The notes: a model not told the origin generated them from the sequence alone. A stretch of 64,000 bases of DNA from Parahaliea mediterranea (GCF_017255185.1 NZ_JAFKCZ010000004.1:372001-436000), one strand, 5' to 3'; shown: positions 1 through 9,646, counted from the first letter of the stretch. Numbers and translations are program-made.

Positions 1-187
1 CCAGGCGTATTTCGCCCTCGGCGGTGTCGATGCCGCCGGCCAGGGCGTGCAGCAGGGTGGACTTGCCGGCGCCATTGGGGCCGAGCACCGACAGGATTTC
101 CCCCGGCGCCAGGCTGAAGTCGATGCCGGCCAGCAGCGGCGGTCCATAGGGAGCGGCGCTCGCGCCGCGCACGTCCAGCGCCGCCAT
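1..187 (-). CDS. btuD: B12/iron-chelate ABC transporter ATPase, N-terminal fragment
   Basis: Only the first 62 residues are in the window; the gene runs off the left edge. The Walker A motif GPNGAGKST is at residues 36-44, preceded by the usual beta-strand segment of FecE/BtuD-type ATPases. The ATG lies inside the stop region of the permease gene (TGATG, one base shared), so the two are translationally coupled, as is usual for the permease and ATPase of one importer. The protein should energise inner-membrane uptake of cobalamin together with the adjacent permease. The B12 assignment rests on the neighbours (btuB, cobO, cobQ, riboswitch); the fragment alone could equally be a haem or siderophore ATPase. 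No periplasmic binding protein gene (btuF) is visible and it may lie beyond the edge. Confidence 0.85.
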   Translation of the reverse strand, partial: MAALDVRGASAAPYGPPLLAGIDFSLAPGEILSVLGPNGAGKSTLLHALAGGIDTAEGEIRL

Positions 188-1221
188 CACCGCATCCCGT
201 ATTGCGCGCGCTGGCGCAGCAGTGAAATGAAAAACGGCACGCCGATGATCGCGGTGACAATGCCCACGGGCAATTCGGTGGGCGCCATGACCACCCGCGC
301 CAGGGTGTCCGCCACCACCAGCAGGATGGCGCCGGCCAGCGCCGAGGCGGGAATCAGGCTGCGGTGGTCCGGGCCGATGAGCAGGCGCATGATATGTGGC
401 ACCACCAGGCCGACGAAGGCGATGGTGCCCGCCAGGGCCACCGAGGCGCCGACACCGACCGCCACGAGTACCACCAGCGCGATCTTGGTGCGCTCCACGT
501 CGATACCCAGGTAGCGCGCCTCGGACTCTCCCAGCAACAGGGCGTTCAGCGGCGTCGCGAACAGCGGCAGGCTGCCCGCCACCACCAGGCACACGGCGGC
601 GGCGAAGGCCAGTCGGGTCGGGTCGGCGCCGTCCAGGCCGCCCATGCGCCACAGGCTGATGCGCCGCAGCACCTCGCTGTCGGCGTGGAATTCCAGCAGA
701 TTGCCCACGGCGCCGGCCAGCGCGGAAATGGCGATGCCCGCCAGCAGCATGGTGGCCACCGAGGTGCCGGCGGTGGAGGAGGCCAGCCGGTATACCAGCA
801 GCACCGCCAGCAGGCCCCCCGCAAAGGCGCCCAGTGAAATCACGGTGATGCCGCTCAGGCCCTGCAGGCCGGCCCCCGCGGCGACGATGGCAATGCTGGC
901 GCCCAGGGAGGCGCCGGCGGTGACGCCGATCAGCGAGGGGTCCGCCAGGGGGTTGCGGAACAGGCCCTGCATGGCGGCCCCGGAGCTGGCGAGAATGGCG
1001 CCGATCAGCGCCGCCAGCAGCACCCGGGGCAGGCGGATCTGCGCCACGATGACCCCCGCCTGGCTGAATTCCCCGCGCCACCACGCGAGCACGCCGCCCA
1101 GGGCCTCCCCCGGTGACAGGGTCACCGCGCCGCTGCCGATGGCCACCACCAGGATCACCGGCAGCAGCAGGCTCAGGCCCCAGAGGACCCGGCGGGTAGC
1201 CACGGGGGCGTGGGCGATCAT
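187..1221 (-). CDS. btuC: FecCD/BtuC-family ABC permease
   Basis: A 344-residue polytopic membrane protein of the FecCD family. It has about ten hydrophobic segments, a family-typical segment around [14 protein letters not shown] near residues 85-100, and the cytoplasmic segment [15 protein letters not shown] near residue 270. The start is the ATG at 1221, which overlaps the cobQ stop by four bases (ATGA). The reading frame stays open upstream inside cobQ, but that part is an arginine/proline-rich shadow. The protein would form the transmembrane channel for cobalamin, fed by a periplasmic binding protein and driven by the ATPase encoded next. Membership of the riboswitch-led btuB operon supports B12 over iron chelates as substrate. 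Confidence 0.9.
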   Translation of the reverse strand: MIAHAPVATRRVLWGLSLLLPVILVVAIGSGAVTLSPGEALGGVLAWWRGEFSQAGVIVAQIRLPRVLLAALIGAILASSGAAMQGLFRNPLADPSLIGVTAGASLGASIAIVAAGAGLQGLSGITVISLGAFAGGLLAVLLVYRLASSTAGTSVATMLLAGIAISALAGAVGNLLEFHADSEVLRRISLWRMGGLDGADPTRLAFAAAVCLVVAGSLPLFATPLNALLLGESEARYLGIDVERTKIALVVLVAVGVGASVALAGTIAFVGLVVPHIMRLLIGPDHRSLIPASALAGAILLVVADTLARVVMAPTELPVGIVTAIIGVPFFISLLRQRAQYGMR

Positions 1222-2690
1222 TGCGCGCCGCACCATTGCGGGAACAGGGCGGGCAGGTCGAGGTGTTGCTCCAGGCAGTCCGCCAGGCGGTCGATTTCCC
1301 CCTCGCGCAGGGCGTCGCGATCCACCGCCTCGGCATTTTCGAGCCCCGCCCATTCGAGCAGCGCCACGCAGGCGGTCTCGCCGTCGAACAGGCCGTGCAG
1401 GTAGGTTCCTGCCACCTGGCCGTCGGCGCTGCGGGCGCCGTCGTCGCGGCCGTCTTCCAGGTGGGCGAAGCGCGTGCATTCCCCGGCGCCCGCGCGGCGG
1501 GTGGAGACACCGCAGTGGATTTCATAACCATTGACCGGGCTGCCGCAGGGCAGCGCGCCGCGGGTTTGATGCAGGGCCTTGTGGCGGGCTAGGGTGGTGT
1601 CGATGTCCAGCAGGCCCAGGCCGTCACTGCCACCGGCCGGGCCTTCCACGCCGTCCGGGTCGTCGATGCGATGGCCCAGCATCTGGTAGCCGCCACAGAT
1701 ACCCAGCACCCGGCCGCCGTAGCGCAGGTGGCGTTGCAGGTAGCCCTCCCAGCCCTGGGCGCGCAGCCAGTCGAGGTCGGCGCGCACGCTTTTGCTGCCC
1801 GGGAGGATCACCAGGTCGGCGGGGGGCGGCGCCTGCCCGGTGGGTACGTAGGTGAGGTCGACCTGCCGGTGGTGGCGCAGGGCGTCGAAGTCGGTGTGGT
1901 TGGAGATGCGCGGGAAGACCGGCACCACCACCCGCAGGGCGTTGGCGGCCTTGTCCCCCTGGTCCGGGGCGATGGCGTCCTCGGCGTCGAGTTGTAGATG
2001 GTGCAGGTAGGGCAGTACCCCCAGCACCGGCTTGCCGGTGCGTTCTTGCAACCAGTCGAGCCCCGGTTGCAGCAGGGCGATATCGCCGCGGAAGCGGTTG
2101 ATGACGAAGCCCTGCACCCGCGCCTGCTCCGAGGGGGACAGGAGTTCCAGGGTGCCCACCAGGTGGGCGAACACACCGCCGCGGTCGATGTCGGCGACGA
2201 TGATCACCGGGCAGTCCACCGCCTCGGCGAAACCCATGTTGGCGATGTCCCGGTCGCGCAGGTTGATCTCGGCGGGGCTGCCGGCCCCCTCCACCACCAC
2301 GATATCGTGGGCCGCCTGCAGGCGCTGCCAGGAGGCGAGCACCGCGGCCATGGCGGTGCTTTTGTAGTCGTGATAGGCCCGCGCCCCCAGGTTGCGCACC
2401 GCGCGCCCGTGGATGATCACCTGGGCCTCGCAGTCGGTACTGGGTTTGAGCAGCACCGGGTTCATGTCGGTGTGGGGCGCGATGCCCGCGGCCTGGGCCT
2501 GCAGGGCCTGGGCGCGGCCGATCTCCCCCTGCTCGGGGGTGACGGCGCTGTTGAGGGACATGTTCTGGGGCTTGAAGGGCGCCACCTTGACGCCACGGCG
2601 GCGCAGCACGCGGCACAGGCCGGTGACCAGGATGCTCTTGCCGGCATCGGAGGTGGTGCCCTGCACCATCAGCGCATCGGTCACGGGCAC
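1218..2690 (-). CDS. cobQ: cobyric acid synthase
   Basis: A 490-residue enzyme that amidates four side-chain carboxylates of adenosyl-cobyrinic acid a,c-diamide, using glutamine and ATP. The N-terminal dethiobiotin-synthetase-like P-loop [10 protein letters not shown] is at residues 9-18. The C-terminal class I glutamine amidotransferase domain carries its nucleophilic Cys in [10 protein letters not shown] near residue 330. Length is normal for the family. The GTG at 2690 is chosen because a GAGG Shine-Dalgarno overlaps the cobO stop just upstream. It sits between cobO and the transporter genes. No corrin-ring synthesis genes are seen here, so the enzyme may serve salvage of incomplete corrinoids or complete a pathway encoded elsewhere. 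Confidence 0.95.
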   Translation of the reverse strand: MPVTDALMVQGTTSDAGKSILVTGLCRVLRRRGVKVAPFKPQNMSLNSAVTPEQGEIGRAQALQAQAAGIAPHTDMNPVLLKPSTDCEAQVIIHGRAVRNLGARAYHDYKSTAMAAVLASWQRLQAAHDIVVVEGAGSPAEINLRDRDIANMGFAEAVDCPVIIVADIDRGGVFAHLVGTLELLSPSEQARVQGFVINRFRGDIALLQPGLDWLQERTGKPVLGVLPYLHHLQLDAEDAIAPDQGDKAANALRVVVPVFPRISNHTDFDALRHHRQVDLTYVPTGQAPPPADLVILPGSKSVRADLDWLRAQGWEGYLQRHLRYGGRVLGICGGYQMLGHRIDDPDGVEGPAGGSDGLGLLDIDTTLARHKALHQTRGALPCGSPVNGYEIHCGVSTRRAGAGECTRFAHLEDGRDDGARSADGQVAGTYLHGLFDGETACVALLEWAGLENAEAVDRDALREGEIDRLADCLEQHLDLPALFPQWCGAQ

Positions 2691-2697
2691 GGCGGCC

Positions 2698-3321
2698 TCA
2701 GAAGTCGACGCCGCGGCGGGCCTTGATGCCGGCGCGGAAGGCGTGCTTGACGTCCTTGACCTCGGAGACCGTGTCCACCAGTTCCTGCAGGGCGGCGCCG
2801 CCGCCGCGGCCGGTGACCACCACGCTCTGTTCCCGCGGGCGGTTGGCGATGGCGTCGAGAATCTCCTGCTCCGGCAGGTAGTCGTAGCCGATCATATAGG
2901 TCAGCTCGTCCAGCACCACCAGGTCGTAGGCCGGGTCGGCCAGCATGCGCCGGGCCTGTTCCCAGGTCTCCCGGGCGGCGGCGATATCGCCGCTGCGGTC
3001 CTGGGTGTTCCAGGTGAAGCCGGTACCCATCTGGTGAAAGTCGACTTCCGGCAGGCGGTCGCGCAGGAAGATTTCCTCGCCGGAGAGCTGCTTGCCCTTG
3101 ATAAACTGCACCACGCCCACCTTCATGCCGTAGCCCAGGGCGCGCAGCACCATGCCGAAGGCCGAGCTGGACTTGCCCTTGCCGTTGCCGGTAACCAGCA
3201 CGGCGACGCCGCGCTCAAGGCTGGCCTCCTCGATGCGGGCGTCCACCTTGGCCTTTTGCTTCTGCATGGCCGCCTTGTGTTTGGCGTCCTTGCGCTGTTG
3301 CTTGTCGTCGCTGTCGCTCAT
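2698..3321 (-). CDS. cobO: cob(I)yrinic acid a,c-diamide adenosyltransferase (CobA/CobO/BtuR type)
   Basis: A 207-residue adenosyltransferase that transfers the 5'-deoxyadenosyl group of ATP to reduced corrinoid in the cytoplasm. The family P-loop variant [12 protein letters not shown] lies near residues 45-56, and the Walker B-like stretch [16 protein letters not shown] near 134-149. A lysine/glutamine-rich leader of about 35 residues precedes the core, as in many CobO proteins. Its stop lies a few bases before the cobQ start, and its own start follows btuB by about 25 bases, so it should be on the riboswitch-controlled transcript. It would adenosylate imported B12 before cobQ or cobS act. 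Confidence 0.95.
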   Translation of the reverse strand: MSDSDDKQQRKDAKHKAAMQKQKAKVDARIEEASLERGVAVLVTGNGKGKSSSAFGMVLRALGYGMKVGVVQFIKGKQLSGEEIFLRDRLPEVDFHQMGTGFTWNTQDRSGDIAAARETWEQARRMLADPAYDLVVLDELTYMIGYDYLPEQEILDAIANRPREQSVVVTGRGGGAALQELVDTVSEVKDVKHAFRAGIKARRGVDF

Positions 3322-3346
3322 TGCGGGCCTCGTGTCGGATGTGGTG

Positions 3347-5218
3347 TTAGAAGGAGTAGCGCACGCCGGCGTAGGCGGCGGCGCCGGCGGTGTTGTAGCC
3401 GCGCACTTCCTGGTAGTCCTCGTCCAGGAGGTTTTCCACCCGGCCGTAGATTTCCAGGCCCCGCCACAGGGCGTAGCTGGCGTTGAGGTCCACCACCTCG
3501 TAGTCGTCCAGGGCCTCGCCGTCGATGCCCTCGGCGTCGCGAGCGCTGCGCACGTGCAGGGCGAGCAGCAGGTCGCCGTTCAGGGGCTGCCAGTTGAAGC
3601 TGAGGTTGGCCAGGTGTTCGGGACGGCGCACGCGGGTGGAGCCATCGGCGTCCTCGCTGTCATTGTAGGTGTAGTTGCCGCCGAGCCAGAAGGTCTCCCC
3701 CAGGGGCAGGCGGGCGATGAGTTCCACGCCGCTGGAGTCGCTATTGCCGTCGTCCTGCAGGTAGCCGGAGTAGTTGTTCAGGTCGAAATAGATGGCGTCT
3801 TCAATGCGCTGGTCGAAGTAGGTGGCCTCCAGATACAGGCCATCGTCATTGGCCCAGACCACGCCCACATCCAGGCCCTCGCTCTGCTCGGCGTCCAGCT
3901 CCACGGTGGAGGCCGGCGGGGTGGCGAAGCTGATGTTGTAGGCGATCTCGTACAGACTGGGGGCGCGGAAGCCGGTGCCGTAGGCCGACTTGAACTTCAG
4001 TTCGCCGCCGGCCATGTCGATGAGATAGGCGCCGCTGACCCGGTAGCTGGTGTGGCTGCCGAAGTCCTCGTTGTCGTCGTGGCGGGCGCCGGCGGTGAGA
4101 TAGAGGGCGTCGCCGAAGCCGCCCTGGACTTCGAAAAACACGCTGTCCTGATCGCGTTCGCGGTCGAAACTGCCGTCGTCGATGGACTCGGTGAGGCGCT
4201 CGGCGCCGTACACCAGGCGCAGGTCCTCGCTGGCGGCGAAGTTGCCGAGGTAGCCCCATTTATCCAGCGATCCGTCGGCGCCGAAGCTCGGCAGGCCGTC
4301 GGCGTAGTTCTGGCGTTCGGTGTCGTTGCCGGTGTAGGCCAGCTGGTGGCCGAAACGCCCGGCCTGGTAGTCGATCGCCGCGCGCCAGGCGTCCTGCTCG
4401 AAGTCGCTGCCGCAGGCGTCGGTGGGGGCGAAGGTGTCGACGGTAAAACAGTCGTCGTATGCGTTCTCGCCCTCGGTGTTGCGCGCCACCAGTTCCAGGC
4501 GCAGGTTCTCGCTGGCGTTCCAGCCGACCCGCCCGTGCAGGGTGGTGTTGTCGTAGCCGTCGTCGTCGTGCGCGGAGGTATCGTCGCCGCGGGCATTGAA
4601 ACCGTCGGTTTCAAAGTCAGTGGCCGACAGGGCGAAATCCACCTGTTCGTTGCCGCCGCCGATATCCGCCGTCAGCTGGCGGGTGCCGTAGCGGCCGCCC
4701 TCGGCGCTGACCACGCCCTGCAGGCCCGGTTCGCCGCTGCGGGTGGAGATATTGACCACGCCGCCGGCGTCGGCGCCGTACATCAGGCCCTGGGGGCCGC
4801 GCAGGATTTCCACGCGCCGCACCCCGGCGCTGAGGATCTCCTCGAAGCGCGGACCGTGCTGGGTGGCGGAGGTGTCCGCAACATCGATGCCGTCGATGTA
4901 GACCTTGGTGCGGTAGCCCTCCTCGCCGCGGACGCGCAGGGCGGTGGGCTTGCCGGCGCCGCCGGTATTGCTCGCGGCGATACCGGGCTGACTGCGCAGC
5001 ACGTTGTACAGGCTGTCAAAGCCCTGGTTCCGGATGTCTTCCTCGGTGATCACCGAGACCGAGGTGCCCACCTGGCGCAGGGGCATGGGCACCCGGGAGG
5101 AACTCACCACCACTTCTTCCATGCTGTACTGCGAGCGGGTGTCCCGCGCGGGAATGTCGGTGGCGGCGTACAGCGCCGGGGCACAGGCCAGGGCTGCAAG
5201 GGGGGCGATTCTTTTCAT
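3347..5218 (-). CDS. btuB: TonB-dependent vitamin B12 outer-membrane receptor
   Basis: A 623-residue protein with a signal peptide (about residues 1-18) and a TonB-box-like segment MEEVVVSSSR near residues 32-41. The plug domain follows (SVITEEDIRNQGFDSLYNVL, then RRVEILRGPQGLMYGADAGG), and then a long beta-barrel ending in the terminal aromatic SF expected of outer-membrane proteins. The barrel has acidic Asp/Asn/Gly-rich loops (for example around DDTSAHDDDGYDN) that resemble the calcium-binding loops of BtuB. It is the first gene after the cobalamin riboswitch, about 120 bases from the aptamer's 3' end. It imports cobalamin across the outer membrane and feeds the ABC importer encoded downstream. 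Confidence 0.93.
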   Translation of the reverse strand: MKRIAPLAALACAPALYAATDIPARDTRSQYSMEEVVVSSSRVPMPLRQVGTSVSVITEEDIRNQGFDSLYNVLRSQPGIAASNTGGAGKPTALRVRGEEGYRTKVYIDGIDVADTSATQHGPRFEEILSAGVRRVEILRGPQGLMYGADAGGVVNISTRSGEPGLQGVVSAEGGRYGTRQLTADIGGGNEQVDFALSATDFETDGFNARGDDTSAHDDDGYDNTTLHGRVGWNASENLRLELVARNTEGENAYDDCFTVDTFAPTDACGSDFEQDAWRAAIDYQAGRFGHQLAYTGNDTERQNYADGLPSFGADGSLDKWGYLGNFAASEDLRLVYGAERLTESIDDGSFDRERDQDSVFFEVQGGFGDALYLTAGARHDDNEDFGSHTSYRVSGAYLIDMAGGELKFKSAYGTGFRAPSLYEIAYNISFATPPASTVELDAEQSEGLDVGVVWANDDGLYLEATYFDQRIEDAIYFDLNNYSGYLQDDGNSDSSGVELIARLPLGETFWLGGNYTYNDSEDADGSTRVRRPEHLANLSFNWQPLNGDLLLALHVRSARDAEGIDGEALDDYEVVDLNASYALWRGLEIYGRVENLLDEDYQEVRGYNTAGAAAYAGVRYSF

Positions 5219-5337
5219 GGTAAAGCCTCAATTGCCAGGTCGGGTTGGCGACTGAGGGAGGGGATTCGGGGGAACGCAGCGCCTGCGCACAGGGCCGGGC
5301 AACCTCGCATGAAGCCCTCCGCTCCATCGTTGCGCGC

Positions 5338-5478
5338 GCCAGGCAGGTATCGGGCTTACAGCAGTGCTGATTACCGTTGCGGGGGCAGCGGTGGAATGGG
5401 GCGGGCGGGCCCACCGTAACCACACTTCCCATTTAACCCGCCCAGCCCTTTGCGGAGAAAGGACGGCAGGCACCTGGC
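5338..5478 (-). promoter_or_regulatory. cobalamin (AdoCbl) riboswitch upstream of btuB
   Basis: On the minus strand the leader contains the near-invariant cobalamin aptamer block CGCTGCCCCCGCAACGGTAA, followed by a B12-box-like AGCCCGATACCTGCC. A closing P1 helix is formed by GCCAGG (5478-5473) and CCTGGC (5343-5338). A GGGAAG-type conserved segment precedes the core. It lies between cobC and btuB, with about 120 bases to the btuB ATG. This should repress btuB and the genes behind it when adenosylcobalamin is plentiful. I did not find an unambiguous terminator hairpin with a T-run, so sequestration of the btuB ribosome-binding region is as likely as transcription termination. cobS and cobC lie upstream and are not covered by this copy. 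Confidence 0.93.
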
Positions 5479-5513
5479 TCGGGCGGCCACTCTAGTGCGG
5501 TGCCGGGGGCTTG

Positions 5514-6068
5514 TCAAACCCACTGCACCGGGGCGCAGTGGCTGAATGCGTGGTCGAACATCGCCGCCGCGCCGCCGCCATCGAGCAGGCTGGCGAGGGC
5601 GCGCAGGGAGCCGGCGTGGGCCACCACCAGCGTGCCGCCGGGGTGGGATTCGAGGACCTCTTCCCGCCACGCCGCCACCCGCTGCCACAGATCGCGCCCG
5701 CTCTCGCCCCGTGGGGGCGCGGCATCCAGCCAGTGGCTGCCCCAGTGCCGCATGCGCGCCGGCTGCTCCCGGTAGAGGGCGTCCCAGGACCGTCCCTGCC
5801 AGTTGCCGAGGTGGATTTCGCGCAGGCGGGTATCCAATCGGGGACGGATACCGCTGCCCGCCAGCAGGATGTCCGCCGTTTGTCGCGCCCGCAGCAGGTC
5901 GCTGCACCACACCTGGGTGGGCAGTTCACCCTGCCAGCGTTCGCGCAACTGCCGCGCCTGCTTTTCCCCGGCCGCGCTCAGTGGCACGTCGAGCTGTCCC
6001 AGGCAGTGACCGGCGGGGATCTCGCACAGCGCGTGGCGCAACAACAACAGGTGAGTCCGGTTGCGCAT
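5514..6068 (-). CDS. cobC: histidine phosphatase, probable alpha-ribazole phosphatase
   Basis: A 184-residue phosphoglycerate-mutase-like phosphatase. The phospho-acceptor His is in LLLRHALCE (residues 8-16), followed by GQLDVPLSAAGEKQA, the family's second conserved block. The second active-site His is in VVAHAGSLRAL near residue 152. The ATG directly follows the cobS stop with no gap, so the pair is translationally coupled. That supports alpha-ribazole-5'-phosphate (or cobalamin-5'-phosphate) as substrate, the last dephosphorylation of nucleotide-loop assembly. Without the neighbour the family alone would not fix the substrate. The riboswitch of the btuB operon starts about 35 bases after its stop. 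Confidence 0.85.
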   Translation of the reverse strand: MRNRTHLLLLRHALCEIPAGHCLGQLDVPLSAAGEKQARQLRERWQGELPTQVWCSDLLRARQTADILLAGSGIRPRLDTRLREIHLGNWQGRSWDALYREQPARMRHWGSHWLDAAPPRGESGRDLWQRVAAWREEVLESHPGGTLVVAHAGSLRALASLLDGGGAAAMFDHAFSHCAPVQWV

Positions 6069-6863
6069 TCAGGTGGCGAGGGCGAGCAACACGAGATACA
6101 CCGCCAGTTCCGCCAGCTGGTTGCCGGCGCCCAGGGTATCGCCGGTGAGGCCGCCCAGCTGGCGCAGGCAGTGGCGGCGCCACAGCGCGATGACCGCGGC
6201 CAGCGTCACCAGCAGGGCGGTGAGCGCCTGCCCCTGCAAACACAGTACGCAGGCCAGGGCGAAGGCGCTGGCCGCGGCCAGGCGGCCGTTGGCCACCCCG
6301 GGTACCAGGGGGCGGCCGCTGCCGGCTTCGCCGCCGACATAGGGGGTGAGGCGGATCAGGGGCAGCGCGGCCCAGCGTCCCAGCACCTGTCCCAGCACCA
6401 GCGCCACGGGCACCGCGTTGGCGGAGACGCCCGCGAGCGCGGACAGCGTCGCCACCTTCAGCAGCAGCGCCATGACCAGGGCGAGGGCGCCGTAACTGCC
6501 CAGGCGCGAGTCCTTCATGATGCGCAGCTTGTCCTTCACCCGCCAGCCGCCGCCCAGGCCATCGGCGGTATCGGCCAGGCCGTCTTCGTGAAAGCCGCCG
6601 GTGGCCAACAGCATGGCGGACAGCGCCAGCAGCACCGCAATCAGCGGCGGCCAGAGGGCAGTGGCCAGGTAATAGGCCGCGGCGCCAATGGCGCCCACCA
6701 GCAGGCCCACCACCGGGAAATACATGACCGAGCGGGCGAGCAGGGCGTCGCTGTGGGTGGCCAGCGGCACCGGTATCCGGGTGAGGAAGGTAATGGCGCA
6801 GGCCAGCGCCTGCCACTCGGAGTGATCGGTGGACGCGGAGCCTGGCGGCGGGGCGGTGGACAT
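6069..6863 (-). CDS. cobS: adenosylcobinamide-GDP ribazoletransferase (cobalamin synthase)
   Basis: A 264-residue polytopic membrane enzyme that joins adenosylcobinamide-GDP to alpha-ribazole (phosphate). It has the family block LTRIPVP near residue 27 and the conserved GGFHEDGLADTADGLGGG near residues 88-105, whose acidic residues bind Mg2+. Repeated hydrophobic helices follow to the C-terminus. The start is placed at the ATG at 6863, which gives the usual length; the frame stays open further upstream without family-like sequence. cobC follows directly. cobU and cobD/cobT are not in the window. It reads away from the DUF501 gene across a gap of about 60 bases. Confidence 0.93.
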   Translation of the reverse strand: MSTAPPPGSASTDHSEWQALACAITFLTRIPVPLATHSDALLARSVMYFPVVGLLVGAIGAAAYYLATALWPPLIAVLLALSAMLLATGGFHEDGLADTADGLGGGWRVKDKLRIMKDSRLGSYGALALVMALLLKVATLSALAGVSANAVPVALVLGQVLGRWAALPLIRLTPYVGGEAGSGRPLVPGVANGRLAAASAFALACVLCLQGQALTALLVTLAAVIALWRRHCLRQLGGLTGDTLGAGNQLAELAVYLVLLALAT

Positions 6864-6924
6864 GGCGTTGATCCGGGGGCTGGCGTAAAATCGGCCGCCC
6901 ACCTTACTAGAGAGCGGTTCGCAG

Positions 6925-7422
6925 TTGAAGCCAGACCCCCGACAGACCGCGGAAGTCGCCCGCCTGCTCGGTCGCGAGCCGCGCGGGCTGGAAGCGATCG
7001 CGGTGACCGCGCCCGACGGTTCGCCGCGGGTGATCCGCGTGGCCTCCCTGGTCGACGACAAGCCCTTTCCCACCCTGTTCTGGCTGGTTGATGCGCAGCT
7101 GAACTATCGCATCGACCAGGCCGAGGCGGGGGGACTGATCGCCCGCCTGCAGGCGCGCATCGACGCCGACCCGGAGCTGCAGCGAGCCCTGCGCGCGGAC
7201 CACGCGGCCCATATCGCGTTGCGCGACAGCTATATCACACCCGTCTTGCGGGCGCGCATCGAGGCCCTGGGTTTCACCGCGGTGCTGGCCCGCCGGGGTA
7301 TCGGCGGAATCGAGGATTTCACCCGCATCCGCTGCCTGCACACCTGGTACGCGGCGCACCTGGTCGTCGCCAATACCGTGGGCAAGCTGGTCGACGCCTA
7401 TTTCCAGGAGCAGGCCCGCTGA
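6925..7422 (+). CDS. DUF501 family protein
   Basis: A 165-residue protein matching the DUF501 family. It has a conserved N-terminal LGREPRGLEAIAV, the PFPTLFWLVDAQLNYRI block near residues 47-63, an internal HAAHIALRD, and the C-terminal GIGGIEDFTRIRCLHTWYA near residues 123-141. Family function is unknown. The only plausible initiators are non-AUG: the TTG at 6925, preceded by AGAGAGCGG, gives full family length, and there is no internal ATG. It stands alone, divergent from cobS. The protein looks cytoplasmic, with no signal peptide or membrane segment. Confidence is high that it is coding and in the family, low on any role. Confidence 0.85.
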   Translation: MKPDPRQTAEVARLLGREPRGLEAIAVTAPDGSPRVIRVASLVDDKPFPTLFWLVDAQLNYRIDQAEAGGLIARLQARIDADPELQRALRADHAAHIALRDSYITPVLRARIEALGFTAVLARRGIGGIEDFTRIRCLHTWYAAHLVVANTVGKLVDAYFQEQAR

Positions 7423-7609
7423 CCGGCGCAGTTGCCGGATAGCCAATTTGGCATACACTGGGGAATGACCCGGCGCGTACCGATGCCGGGCCGGTGGCGC
7501 TATCCAATGCTGAATCACCCGCGCCGGGTTGCGGGTAGGCGGTGTGCTCCGAGGCTTGTATTGTCGGCGCATCCCGATCGTGGCCTGGCAGGGCTTAAAG
7601 TCGACTGTC

Positions 7610-9646
7610 ATGGATGCACGACAGTTCATTGCCGAGCTGAAATCCAGGGGCGTCTATCGTGTTGCCGCCCTCTATTGTGCGGGTGCCTGGGCACTGCTGC
7701 AGGTGGCGGATGTGTTTTCCCCCATGCTGGGCCTGCCCGACAATGCCGTGACCCTGGTGTTGCTGGCCACCGCCATTGGCTTTCCGGTGGCGCTGTTGCT
7801 CGCCTGGCGTTTCGATCTCACGGCACGGGGCGTGGTTGCCGCGCCGCCAACGGTGACACCGTCCAGGCGGATGAACCTGCCCCTGCCCTTTGTACTGGAG
7901 TTGTTGCTGATCCTCGCCCTGACCTTGTCGGTGGGCTACCTCTATCTCGATCGACTCACCCCGGGCCAGGTGGCTGAGGGGGGGCGCGCCGGCGGGGTTC
8001 AGCAGGGCCGCCCCTCGGTTGCGGTGATGCCCTTTCTCAATATGAGCAGCGGCGAGGACATGGACTACCTCGGCGACGGCCTGGCGGAGGAGATTCTCAA
8101 CCTGCTGTCGCGGCTCAGTGAACTCAACGTGGCGGCGCGCACCGCTTCCTTTTACTTCCGCGACAAGGACGTGGATTTGCGCGATATCGCCGAGCGCCTC
8201 GGTGTGGGCCACGTGCTCGAGGGCAGCGTGCGCCGGGACGGCAGCCATGTCCGGGTGACCGCGCAGCTGGTGGAGACCGCCAGTGGCTTCCAGGTGTGGT
8301 CGGCCGCCTACGACAGGGACATGGGTGGCCTGCTGGCCCTGCAGGAGGATATCGCGCGCAGTGTCGTTGAGTCGCTGCAAGTCGTGTTGTCCGAACAGTC
8401 CAGCCAGCTGCTCACCAGGGAATACGAGATAGAAGCGGTGTCCTATGACTATTACCTGCACGGGCGCGACTATTTGCGCAAGCAGATGGATGAATCCAAT
8501 CTCAGTGCCGCCGTGTCTTTTTTTCGCCGTGCACTGGAAGTCAGCACGGACTTCGCCGATGCTTGGGCCGGACTCTGCGACGGATTGCTGAAACAGTATG
8601 AAATCAACCGCCGTAGCGCTGACTTCCTTGAGGGTGAAAGCGCCTGTCAGCGTGCGCTTGAACTCGATAAAGAAGCGGTTTCCGTATACATCGCACTGGG
8701 TAACCTGTATCGGGTGTCGGGAAAATACGGTCGAGCCCTCGACGCCTTTAACAACGCACTGTCGCTTAACCCGGCCGCGGTGGATGCCTACCGGGGGCGG
8801 GGGAATACTTTCGCGGCGATGAATCAACCATCACAGGTGGAAAGTGACCTGACGACGGCGGTGGAATTGCAGCCGAATTTCTGGGGGGCGTACAACGATT
8901 TGGCCGCCTATTATTTTGAAAGTGGGCAATTTGAACGCGCAATACCGTTGCTGCAGCGTGTCGCCAGTCTCAATCCGGACAGCGAGACGGCCTGGAACAA
9001 CCTGGGGTCGGCATTCTACATGATCGGTGAACCGGGGCAGGCGGCGCAGGCCTGGGAGCGATCAGTGGCCCAGGCCCCCACGGCCATTTCGCTGTCCAAT
9101 CTCGGCGGCAGTTTGTTTTTTGCGGGAAAGATACACGAAGCCGCGGACAAATATGAACAGGCCGTGCAACTGGCGCCGGAAAATTTCGAGTACTGGGGTT
9201 ACCTGGGGGAAACCCTGCAGTTGATACCCGGACGGCGAAACGAAGCGCAGAGCGCCCTTGAGCGGGCTATCGACCTGGGTAACTCGCGACTTGCCATTAA
9301 CCCCAACGACGCCCTGGCGCGCGCCATGGTCGCCAGCTACCTGGCCCGCCTCGGCCGCGCGGCCGAGGCGGTGCGCCTGCTGGACGACTCGCTGGAGTCC
9401 GGCGAGCGCTCCATGTATGAACTCTATGACCGGGCCGTGGCCTTTACCGTCCTCGGGCGGATGGGTGAGGCGGTGTCGGCACTGGAGTCTGCCGTAGAAC
9501 TTGGCTACCCAGTAGCGTTGTTGTCGCTGGACAGGAACTTTGCCGATTTGCGGCGAGAGCCGCGTTTTGCAACGCTGGTGAGGGGCACGGACCCCCTGCC
9601 GGCGGCTGCCACCTTCAAGGAGATTGGAAATGGAAAGTACCCGTGA
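7610..9646 (+). CDS. membrane protein with TolB-like (FlgO-type) domain and TPR repeats
   Basis: A 678-residue protein. Residues 1-60 hold a short N-terminal segment (FIAELKSRGVYRVAALY) and hydrophobic helices; another helix lies near 92-112. A TolB-N/FlgO-like domain follows at about 135-250, with PSVAVMPFLNMSSGEDMDYL, a GDGLAEEIL block and VLEGSVRRDG. At least six tetratricopeptide repeats fill about 300-640. This arrangement is common in proteobacterial proteins annotated as adenylate cyclase-like or CadC-like, but no cyclase or winged-helix DNA-binding domain is present, so neither name is used. The ATG at 7610 was preferred over earlier in-frame starts because the conserved N-terminus begins there. 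Its stop lies inside the next gene, so the two are probably co-expressed. Confidence 0.85.
   Translation: MDARQFIAELKSRGVYRVAALYCAGAWALLQVADVFSPMLGLPDNAVTLVLLATAIGFPVALLLAWRFDLTARGVVAAPPTVTPSRRMNLPLPFVLELLLILALTLSVGYLYLDRLTPGQVAEGGRAGGVQQGRPSVAVMPFLNMSSGEDMDYLGDGLAEEILNLLSRLSELNVAARTASFYFRDKDVDLRDIAERLGVGHVLEGSVRRDGSHVRVTAQLVETASGFQVWSAAYDRDMGGLLALQEDIARSVVESLQVVLSEQSSQLLTREYEIEAVSYDYYLHGRDYLRKQMDESNLSAAVSFFRRALEVSTDFADAWAGLCDGLLKQYEINRRSADFLEGESACQRALELDKEAVSVYIALGNLYRVSGKYGRALDAFNNALSLNPAAVDAYRGRGNTFAAMNQPSQVESDLTTAVELQPNFWGAYNDLAAYYFESGQFERAIPLLQRVASLNPDSETAWNNLGSAFYMIGEPGQAAQAWERSVAQAPTAISLSNLGGSLFFAGKIHEAADKYEQAVQLAPENFEYWGYLGETLQLIPGRRNEAQSALERAIDLGNSRLAINPNDALARAMVASYLARLGRAAEAVRLLDDSLESGERSMYELYDRAVAFTVLGRMGEAVSALESAVELGYPVALLSLDRNFADLRREPRFATLVRGTDPLPAAATFKEIGNGKYP

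Noticed and set aside
3152-5419. 755-residue open frame on the plus strand opposite btuB
   Set aside because: It is an antisense shadow: Val/Ala/Gly-rich, no ribosome-binding site, and fully covered by the well-supported btuB gene and its riboswitch.
7610-9646. Adenylate cyclase annotation for the TPR protein
   Set aside because: No class III cyclase catalytic motif is present; only the TolB-like and TPR parts often found with it.
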